Source: Actinomycetota bacterium (GTDB lineage Bacteria; Actinomycetota; Actinomycetes; JACCUZ01). Taken from it: 10,523 bases of DNA. Position 1 is the first letter of the stretch, and each line of letters starts with the position of its first letter. The DNA is taken from contig JAVEDG010000116.1 in the NCBI GenBank assembly GCA_030841245.1, forward strand, positions 1-10,523, written 5' to 3'. Both the position numbers and the translations under genes were made by a program. The notes beneath the pieces were generated by a model. That model saw only the letters and a list, made by a program, of their open reading frames with translations, did no database searches and had not been told where the DNA came from. Shown here piece by piece: positions 5,456-10,523 of the stretch.

Positions 5456-6030
5456 GCCGCCACCTCGGCATCCTCGTCTCCGCCCTGGTTGACGGCGAGC
5501 TCGGACACGAGGCGCGCGACCGGGCCCTGGCCCACGTCGCGCACTGTGCCCAGTGCCGTGCCGAGCTCGACGCCGAGCGCCAGGTCAAGGACCGGCTGGC
5601 GGCCGCGACGGGGCCAGCGCCCCCGGCCGCCCTCGTCGCCGACCTGACCGCGCTGGCCGAGCCGGGTGACCCGCTGCGGCCGCGCAGCCGCCGGATGCCG
5701 TTGGCCCCGGTCGTCCCGACCCTCCCCCCGCCCGGACGGCGCAGCCGGTCCGGCTCGCCGCGCGGACGCAGCGATGCCACACGCCCGGCGCGACGCGCCC
5801 ACCGGGTCCGGTACGCCACCGCCGGTGCCGTCTCGGTCATGGGGCTGGTCCTCGGCACCGCGTTCGCAGCCGGCGGGTCACCGGCACAGCCGGGCCGCGC
5901 CGTCGTCCCACCCGCTGCCGAGCTCTCGGTCGAGCACACCGCCGCGAACCAGGGCCTGCTGCTGCGCGACCCCGCGTTCGACGCGATCACCGCCTCGTTC
6001 GGTGGCCTCGGCGCCACACCGTCGAGGTGA
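5452..6030 (+). CDS. rseA: Membrane-anchored zinc-motif anti-sigma factor for SigE
   Basis: A 192-residue protein that would bind SigE and keep it inactive at the membrane. The N-terminal anti-sigma domain (about 1-50) has the ZAS motif H28-x3-C32-x2-C35, within HVAHCAQCRAEL. A Pro/Arg-rich linker (about 70-118) follows. One membrane segment (about 121-141, YATAGAVSVMGLVLGTAF) is followed by an external tail of about 50 residues, which would be the part exposed to RseB-like or protease signals. In M. tuberculosis the homologue is phosphorylated by PknB and degraded by ClpC1P2; whether that holds here is unknown. It overlaps sigE by 4 nt at its start and the next gene by 4 nt at its end (GTGA, 6027-6030), so the three genes form one translational unit. 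Confidence 0.9.
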   Translation: MSRHLGILVSALVDGELGHEARDRALAHVAHCAQCRAELDAERQVKDRLAAATGPAPPAALVADLTALAEPGDPLRPRSRRMPLAPVVPTLPPPGRRSRSGSPRGRSDATRPARRAHRVRYATAGAVSVMGLVLGTAFAAGGSPAQPGRAVVPPAAELSVEHTAANQGLLLRDPAFDAITASFGGLGATPSR

Positions 6031-7118
6031 GACGTTCCGTCGCGGTCGCGGTGACGACCGCTGTGGTGACGGTGGGGTCCGCCTGCGTGGCGGTGCCCGT
6101 GGCCGCGCTGCTGCTCGTGGCTCCCGCCCGGACACCGGTCATGGAGGACAGCTCGGAGAGTGCCGCCCCGGCGACGGACGGGCGCGCCATGCGGCTGCTC
6201 GACCGGGCCGGCGTCGCCGGCGCCCGGACGGCGTACCGGGGCACTGCGTTCGTGTCCGCCTGGACCGCGACCGGGACCACGAGCGTCGTCGTCGACGTGC
6301 AGCACCAGGTCGGTGCAGGCACCCGCGTCCGCAGCGTCGGCACCGTCCGGAACCCGGCCATGGACACCCATCTGCCCGACAGGGGTGCCCGGCCCTCGAT
6401 CGACTCCGACGTCCTCGGCCTGCTCGCCCACCACTACGACGTCGTGGCCGCGGGGTCGGCCGAGGTGGCCGGCCGCCCGACCGACCTGGTCGAGGCCCGG
6501 CGTACGGGCACGAGCTCGCTGGCCGCCCGCTTCTGGCTGGACCGGGCCACCGGGCTGGTCCTGCGCCGGGAGGTGTACGACGGGGACGGCCGGATCACGC
6601 GGGCCAGCGCGTTCGTGGACATCACGATCGGCCGGCCCCACGAGGACGCGGCCGCCGGCGCCAGCGCATCGCCCTGGCCGGACTCGGTCGACCCCACGAC
6701 GTTGGCGCAGATGCGGACCGCCGGGTGGCGCTGCCCTCGCGAGCTGCCCGGCTCGCTCCAGATGGTCGACGCCCGGCGCGGCTCGCAGCGCTACTCCGGC
6801 ATCCTGCACCTGAGCTACTCCGACGGCCTGTCCACCGTGTCGCTGTTCCTGCAGCGAGGGCGCCTGGACGCGACCGGGCTGACCGGTTTCCGGCGCACGA
6901 CAGTGGACGGCGACCCGGTGTACGTGCTGGACAGCGTCCCCGCCCGGGTGGTCTGGTCGGCTGACGGGACCGTCTACACCGTTGTCGCGGACGCGCCGCC
7001 GCGTACCGTGGACCGGGTCGTCGCGTCGCTGCCGCACACGGGCGACGAGCCCGGTGGCTGGCAGCGGCTCAGCCGGGGCCTGGGCCGGGTGGCCTCCTGG
7101 TTCAACCCGTTCGGGTGA
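6027..7118 (+). CDS. RseB/MucB-like sigma-E regulatory protein
   Basis: A 363-residue exported or membrane-tethered protein. It begins with GTG overlapping the rseA stop. A hydrophobic stretch (about 4-34, VAVAVTTAVVTVGSACVAVP and following) is a signal peptide or anchor. The body is beta-rich: TAYRGTAFVSAW, FWLDRATGLVLRREVYDGDG and SAFVDITIG resemble the N-terminal lipoprotein-like domain of RseB/MucB, and YVLDSVPARVVWSADGTVYT fits the C-terminal domain. In proteobacteria RseB binds the periplasmic part of RseA and protects it from cleavage until mislocalised envelope components are sensed. Position directly after an anti-sigma gene strongly supports an equivalent role. M. tuberculosis lacks a gene at this position as far as I recall. 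The C-terminal tail (WQRLSRGLGRVASWFNPFG) looks amphipathic. Homology is moderate and judged by eye. Confidence 0.75.
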   Translation: MRRSVAVAVTTAVVTVGSACVAVPVAALLLVAPARTPVMEDSSESAAPATDGRAMRLLDRAGVAGARTAYRGTAFVSAWTATGTTSVVVDVQHQVGAGTRVRSVGTVRNPAMDTHLPDRGARPSIDSDVLGLLAHHYDVVAAGSAEVAGRPTDLVEARRTGTSSLAARFWLDRATGLVLRREVYDGDGRITRASAFVDITIGRPHEDAAAGASASPWPDSVDPTTLAQMRTAGWRCPRELPGSLQMVDARRGSQRYSGILHLSYSDGLSTVSLFLQRGRLDATGLTGFRRTTVDGDPVYVLDSVPARVVWSADGTVYTVVADAPPRTVDRVVASLPHTGDEPGGWQRLSRGLGRVASWFNPFG

Positions 7119-7199
7119 CCGGCGCGGGTGGGCGACACCCGGCGAGGGACACTGGACGGGCACACACCGGAGCGGCACACCAGGATCGGACGGGCCCGG

Positions 7200-8597
7200 A
7201 TGAGCGAGGACAACGGGCGGCAGGAGCCGCCGGCGGACGCGCCCTGGTGGGCCCGGCCGTCCGGTGACGCCTGGGACGCACCGACCCACGCCGCGCCGCC
7301 GGCACAGCCGCAGCGACCGGTGCCCGCCGGCCAGGGTGCGACGAGCCAGCCGTGGCACACCGAACCCGGACCGACGAACCCGAACCCCAACCCCTGGCAG
7401 CCCGACCAGCCGGCGATGCCGTCCCCCGGCCCGTGGCAGCCCGCGCCCAGGCAGGCCTACCCGGGCTGGGACCAGCGCCCGGCGCCGGGGCCACGTCGCG
7501 AGGGACCGCGCACCTGGCTGCTGGTCCTGATGGCGCTGGTCATCGCGGTCGTCGCAGGTGTGGGCGGGGGCTCGGTGGGTTACCTGCTCGCCCAGGACCA
7601 TCAGGACCTGACCGTCAACGGCGCCAGTCTCGGCACCGCTCCGGCCGGCACCAAGGCGCGCCCGCCGGCCTCGGTGGCCGGGATCGCCCGCCGCGTCCTG
7701 CCGAGCGTGGTGCAGATCCGGGTCCGCAACTCACAGGGCCTGGCCACCGGCTCGGGCTTCGTCGTCGACCCGCACGGCTTCATCATCACGAACAACCACG
7801 TCGTTGCCGACCTGTCGGGTCGCCCCCAGGTGACCTTCGCCGACGGGCGTACGACGACGGGCACCGTCGTCGGCACGTCGCCGAGCTACGACCTGGCCGT
7901 CCTGCGCGTCAAGGCCACCCACCTGCCCGCCCTCCATCTCGGCAACTCGATCTCGGTCGTCGTCGGTGACCCGGTGATCGCGATCGGCTCGCCGCTGGGT
8001 CTGTCCGGCACGGTGACCAGCGGCATCGTCAGTGCGGTCAACCGGCCGGTGACAGCGGGCGGCACAGGCGGCTCGGACAGCTCCTACATCAACGCGATCC
8101 AGACCGACGCCGCGATCAACCCCGGCAACTCCGGCGGGCCGCTCGTCGACGGCAGGGGTCAGGTCATCGGGGTCAACTCGGCGATCGCCACGCTGGGCAA
8201 CACATTCGGCGGCGAGTCGGGCAACATCGGCGTCGGCTTCGCCATCCCGATCAACCAGGCCAGCCGCACGGCCGAGCAGATCATCCGGACCGGGTCCGCC
8301 CAGTTCCCGGTCATCGGGGCCAGCCTCGACCCGTCGTACAACGGGGTGGGCGCCCGCATCGCGCCCGGTTCGGCGGCGGACGGCACCCCGCCGCTGGTGC
8401 CGGGTGGGCCGGCGCAGACCGCCGGCCTGCAACCCGGTGACGTCATCGTGGCCATCGACGGCAAGCGGGTCTCCGACAGCTCCGAGCTCATCGTCGCCAT
8501 CCGCAGCCACCGACCGAACCAGACGGTCCGGCTCACGCTGCGGCGCCACGGCTCGGAGCGGGTCGTGCAGGTCACGCTCGGGGCCCACCGGGGTTAG
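7200..8597 (+). CDS. htrA: HtrA/DegP-like membrane-anchored serine protease with PDZ domain
   Basis: A protease/chaperone of 465 residues that degrades misfolded exported proteins at the outer face of the membrane. The first 100 residues are Pro-, Trp- and Gln-rich and presumably cytoplasmic. One membrane segment spans about 106-130 (WLLVLMALVIAVVAGVGGGS). The trypsin-like domain has the full catalytic triad: H200 in ITNNHVVAD, D231 in SYDLAVLRV and S311 in INPGNSGGPLVDG. A single PDZ domain (about 375-460, with GLQPGDVIVAIDGKRV) ends the protein. ATG 7200 is preferred because MSEDNGRQEPPADAPWW is a typical N-terminus; its ribosome-binding site is weak, and an in-frame GTG at 7128 would add 24 residues. 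The 81-bp gap after the RseB-like gene has no recognised promoter, so co-transcription from sigE is likely. HtrA may also act in the SigE pathway as in mycobacteria. Confidence 0.94.
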   Translation: MSEDNGRQEPPADAPWWARPSGDAWDAPTHAAPPAQPQRPVPAGQGATSQPWHTEPGPTNPNPNPWQPDQPAMPSPGPWQPAPRQAYPGWDQRPAPGPRREGPRTWLLVLMALVIAVVAGVGGGSVGYLLAQDHQDLTVNGASLGTAPAGTKARPPASVAGIARRVLPSVVQIRVRNSQGLATGSGFVVDPHGFIITNNHVVADLSGRPQVTFADGRTTTGTVVGTSPSYDLAVLRVKATHLPALHLGNSISVVVGDPVIAIGSPLGLSGTVTSGIVSAVNRPVTAGGTGGSDSSYINAIQTDAAINPGNSGGPLVDGRGQVIGVNSAIATLGNTFGGESGNIGVGFAIPINQASRTAEQIIRTGSAQFPVIGASLDPSYNGVGARIAPGSAADGTPPLVPGGPAQTAGLQPGDVIVAIDGKRVSDSSELIVAIRSHRPNQTVRLTLRRHGSERVVQVTLGAHRG

Positions 8598-8618
8598 CGA
8601 TCAGCGGTTAGCCTGACC

Positions 8619-8661
8619 GGGACGGCGCCCCAGGGACGGCGCCGCCCGGCCCCACGGCCGG
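8619..8661 (+). promoter_or_regulatory. Direct repeat and small hairpin between htrA and tatB
   Basis: GGGACGGCGCC occurs twice (8619-8629 and 8633-8643), 14 bp apart, and each copy carries the palindrome GGCGCC. Just after it CCGGCC-CCAC-GGCCGG (8646-8661) is a perfect 6-bp stem. The 86-bp spacer could hold an attenuator or a weak terminator that lowers tatB expression relative to htrA, or a separate tatB control site. A TAGCCT (8609-8614) upstream is a possible -10 without a good -35. Confidence 0.4.
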
Positions 8662-8683
8662 TGAGCACCGGCGAGGAGGTGGC

Positions 8684-9037
8684 ATGTTCGACATCAGCGG
8701 CCTCGAGTTCCTCGCCCTCGCCGTGCTGGCCCTCGTCGTCTTCGGCCCGGACAAGCTGCCCAAGGTGGCTGCCGACGTGGCCCGGACGCTGCGTCAGCTG
8801 CGGCGGATGGCCGCGGACGCGCGCGAGGACGTACGCCGTGAGCTCGGACCCGAGCTCGACGGCCTCGACCTCGACGGGATCTCGCTGGCCGAGCTCAACC
8901 CGAGGACACTGGTCCGCAAGCACGTGCTCGCCGACCTCGACGGTCCGGAGGGATCGGACCAGGCGGAGCCGCCCGGGTCGACGCGACCCGCGCCGACCGA
9001 GCCCGGCCCCACCCCGTACGACACCGACGCGACCTGA
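8684..9037 (+). CDS. tatB: Twin-arginine translocase subunit TatB
   Basis: A 117-residue TatA/B-family membrane protein for export of folded proteins; TatB forms the substrate-receptor complex with TatC. The N-terminus MFDISGLEFLALAVLALVVF is a short membrane helix with Glu at position 8, conserved in TatB. The FGPDKLPK hinge (20-27) follows, then an amphipathic helix (about 24-55) and an acidic, Pro-rich tail. The MFDI opening and length favour TatB over TatA. ATG 8684 has an excellent ribosome-binding site, GAGGAGG (8673-8679), at 4 nt. It follows htrA in the same direction, the order also known in mycobacteria. tatA and tatC are not in the window, as is usual for actinobacteria, where they lie elsewhere. 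Confidence 0.92.
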   Translation: MFDISGLEFLALAVLALVVFGPDKLPKVAADVARTLRQLRRMAADAREDVRRELGPELDGLDLDGISLAELNPRTLVRKHVLADLDGPEGSDQAEPPGSTRPAPTEPGPTPYDTDAT

Positions 9038-9052
9038 CCGGTCAGCGACCGG
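9034..9052. terminator. Palindrome and hairpin shared by the convergent tatB and mrp stops
   Basis: CTGACCGGTCAG (9034-9045) is a perfect 12-bp palindrome that holds both stop codons, TGA 9035-9037 for tatB and its mirror 9042-9044 for mrp. Overlapping it, CCGGTC-AGC-GACCGG (9038-9052) forms a 6-bp stem. With only 4 bp between the genes, this is the only candidate for ending transcription from both sides. The stem is short and lacks a U-run. Confidence 0.4.
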
Positions 9053-10196
9053 CGGGGCTGAGGCCGAGCGAGCGACCCACCAGTCCGCGGGTCCGACTGC
9101 CCAGCCGGTCGGCGATCGAGATCAGGGCCTGTGCTGCCGGGGCGTCCGGGTCGTCCAGCACCAGCGGTCGGCCCTGGTCGCCGCCCTCGCGCAGCCGGAG
9201 GTCGATCGGGATCTCGCCCAGCAACGGCACCGGGGCACCGGTGGCCCGGGTGAGGCCGTCGGCAACCGCCTGGCCGCCGCCGCTCCCGAAGACCTCGACC
9301 CGTTCGTTGCAGTGCGGGCAGGGCAGGTAGGACATGTTCTCGATGACTCCGGCTATCTGCTGGTGGGTCTGCAGCGCGATGGTGCCGGCGCGCTCAGCGA
9401 CCTCGGCTGCGGCCTGCTGCGGAGTGGTCACGACCAGGAGCTCGGCCGGCGGCACCAGCTGGGCGACCGAGATCGCGATGTCGCCGGTGCCGGGGGGCAG
9501 GTCCATGAGCAGCACGTCGAGGTCGCCCCAGTAGACGTCGGCGAGGAACTGCTGCAGGGCGCGATGCAGCATGGGCCCGCGCCAGACCACCGGCGCGTTG
9601 CCCGACACGAACATGCCGATCGAGATGACCTTCACGTCGTGCGCGACAGGAGGCATGATCATCTGCTCGACCTGGGTGGGGCGGCCGGTGACACCGAGCA
9701 TCCGCGGGATCGAGTGGCCGTAGATGTCCGCGTCGACGACCCCGACGGAGCGCCCCTGGCGGGCCATGGCCGCCGCGAGGTTGACCGTCACCGAGGACTT
9801 GCCGACACCCCCCTTTCCGGAGGCCACGGCGTAGACCCGGGTGAGCGATCCCGGCAGGGCGAACGGGATCTCCCGCTCGACGGCACCCGACTCGGCCCGC
9901 AGCTTGGACTGCAGCCCCTTGCGCTGCTCGTCGCTCATCACGTCCATCTCGACCCGCACACCGGTGACGCCGGGGAGCTTGCTGACGGCGGCTGTCACGT
10001 CGCGGGTGATCGTGTCGCGCAGCGGGCAGCCGGCCACGGTGAGGAAGATGTCGACGCGCACCAGCCCGGCATCGGACACGTCGAGCGCCTTCACCATGCC
10101 GAGATCGGTGATCGGGCGGCGGATCTCCGGGTCGTTGACCGTCGCCAGGGCGGCCATCAGGTCGTCGGTCGTCGGTCCGGTCGAGGTCGCGGGCAT
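9042..10196 (-). CDS. mrp: Mrp/ApbC-family P-loop ATPase, iron-sulfur cluster carrier
   Basis: A cytoplasmic ATPase of 384 residues that carries and transfers Fe-S clusters. The N-terminal MIP18/DUF59 domain (about 10-85) includes NDPEIRRPITDLGMV and TVAGCPLRDTI, with Cys57. The ATPase domain has the deviant Walker A GKGGVGKSS (127-135, with the signature first lysine K128), the Walker B-like DVLLMDLPPGTGD (D232) and the cluster-binding CPHC (C293, C296). Size and domain order are normal for Mrp. The start is ATG 10196; the open frame extends upstream to 10445 but overlaps the divergent MarR gene. No good Shine-Dalgarno is present; a TANNNT hexamer sits 7 nt before the ATG, so the mRNA is probably leaderless. 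It converges on tatB. Confidence 0.95.
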   Translation of the reverse strand: MPATSTGPTTDDLMAALATVNDPEIRRPITDLGMVKALDVSDAGLVRVDIFLTVAGCPLRDTITRDVTAAVSKLPGVTGVRVEMDVMSDEQRKGLQSKLRAESGAVEREIPFALPGSLTRVYAVASGKGGVGKSSVTVNLAAAMARQGRSVGVVDADIYGHSIPRMLGVTGRPTQVEQMIMPPVAHDVKVISIGMFVSGNAPVVWRGPMLHRALQQFLADVYWGDLDVLLMDLPPGTGDIAISVAQLVPPAELLVVTTPQQAAAEVAERAGTIALQTHQQIAGVIENMSYLPCPHCNERVEVFGSGGGQAVADGLTRATGAPVPLLGEIPIDLRLREGGDQGRPLVLDDPDAPAAQALISIADRLGSRTRGLVGRSLGLSPAGR

Positions 10197-10203
10197 GGTC
10201 CCG

Positions 10204-10209
10204 ATGCTA
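10204..10209 (-). promoter_or_regulatory. Candidate -10 box for leaderless mrp transcript
   Basis: TAGCAT (10209-10204) matches TANNNT and lies 7 nt before the mrp ATG, so transcription would begin at or next to the A of ATG. Actinobacterial leaderless genes show this arrangement. No clear -35 is seen. Confidence 0.5.
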
Positions 10210-10264
10210 CGTCGGGCCCCGCCCAGCGGGTCGCGCAAGGCGGACGGTGACCGCCCCGAAGCCG

Positions 10265-10270
10265 TACCAT
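10265..10270 (+). promoter_or_regulatory. Candidate -10 box for leaderless MarR-family transcript
   Basis: TACCAT matches TANNNT and ends 7 nt before the ATG at 10278, the same geometry as the divergent mrp promoter 56 bp away. The intervening GGGGA could instead act as a weak ribosome-binding site if transcription starts further upstream. Confidence 0.5.
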
Positions 10271-10277
10271 CTGGGGA

Positions 10278-10523
10278 ATGACGGGTGTGAGTCATCTCAC
10301 GGCGGCCCAGCTGCTGACGTGGCGCCGGTTCCTGGTCGCGCACGCCACGGTGGTGCGCCGTCTCGAGGCCGACCTGCAGAACGAGCACCAGCTGCCGCTG
10401 GCGTCCTACGACGTGCTCGTGCAGCTGGTCGAGGCGCCTGAGCACCGGCTGCGGATGACCGACCTGGCCGCGCGGGTGCTGATCTCGCGCAGCGGGCTCA
10501 CGCGCCTGGTGGACCGGCTCGAG
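10278..10523 (+). CDS. MarR-family transcriptional regulator, N-terminal part (3' end outside window)
   Basis: The frame stays open for 82 codons from ATG 10278 to the window edge. The N-terminal dimerisation helix (about 7-36, with LLTWRRFLVAHATVVRRLEA) is followed by LPLASYDVLVQLVEAPEHRL and the winged-helix DNA-reading segment MTDLAARVLISRSGLTRLVD, all typical of MarR/SlyA regulators. These usually repress a neighbouring gene or their own gene and respond to small phenolic or oxidising ligands. The ligand and targets cannot be told here. It diverges from mrp across 81 bp, so it might control mrp or only itself. The C-terminal part lies outside the window. Confidence 0.88.
   Translation, partial: MTGVSHLTAAQLLTWRRFLVAHATVVRRLEADLQNEHQLPLASYDVLVQLVEAPEHRLRMTDLAARVLISRSGLTRLVDRLE

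Noticed and set aside
7128..7199. GTG 7128 as the htrA start
   Set aside because: No Shine-Dalgarno and an untypical N-terminus; ATG 7200 gives the usual MSEDN-like opening, although its own ribosome-binding site is weak, so some doubt remains.
5349..7601. 750-codon minus-strand open frame opposite sigE, rseA, the rseB-like gene and htrA
   Set aside because: All the opposing plus-strand genes have clear motifs and coupled overlaps; this frame is compositional.
8661..10250. 529-codon plus-strand open frame over tatB and antisense to mrp
   Set aside because: tatB and mrp are unmistakable; the long open frame is the usual complement of GC-rich codons.

Overview
This is GC-rich DNA, with G or C in most third codon positions, from a high-GC actinomycete. 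Markers for that group are a 55-residue DUF3117 protein, a sigE/rseA/htrA/tatB cluster, many GTG starts, and start codons 7 nt after TANNNT hexamers that look leaderless. From memory, the gene order (tag, DUF3117, then a divergent O-methyltransferase, sigE, rseA, htrA, tatB and a convergent mrp) matches the Mycobacterium tuberculosis Rv1210 to Rv1229c region with insertions and deletions. The genus cannot be fixed from the sequence alone.

Layout. At 1-294 is the 3' end of a 3-methyladenine DNA glycosylase I gene (tag). It ends inside a perfect 18-bp inverted repeat that probably terminates both tag and the converging gene. At 334-1994 (minus) is a two-gene unit: a PaaX-family repressor followed by a PaaG-like enoyl-CoA hydratase/isomerase. 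A 182-bp divergent control region with several dyads separates paaX from the small DUF3117 gene at 2177-2344. After it come a strong GC hairpin and a 16-bp tandem repeat, which fill most of the leader of a leucyl aminopeptidase gene (pepA, 2486-3976). A SAM-dependent O-methyltransferase (3988-4650, minus) converges on pepA and diverges from sigE.

At 4790-9037 (plus) is an envelope-stress and export cluster: ECF sigma factor sigE, zinc-motif anti-sigma factor rseA, an RseB/MucB-like protein, the membrane-anchored protease HtrA, and TatB. sigE/rseA and rseA/rseB overlap by 4 nt, so these three genes are probably translationally coupled. Two candidate ECF promoters lie just upstream of sigE, suggesting autoregulation and cross-regulation. 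mrp, an Fe-S carrier ATPase (9042-10196, minus), converges on tatB with a shared palindrome at the stop codons. A MarR-family gene (10278 to the window edge, plus) diverges from mrp. Both mrp and the MarR gene have TANNNT-N7-ATG starts.

Working together: SigE is probably held at the membrane by RseA. The RseB-like protein, and possibly HtrA, would gate its release under envelope stress, and HtrA would degrade damaged exported proteins. TatB serves export of folded proteins. The paaX/paaG-like pair points to aromatic or acyl-CoA catabolism, but no other paa gene is in the window. I see no mobile element, CRISPR array, tRNA or rRNA. Most of the region looks like conserved actinobacterial core. 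The points of interest are the RseB-like insertion, the paired ECF promoters, the repeats next to pepA and the unusual starts. No stretch longer than 300 bases lacks a gene.
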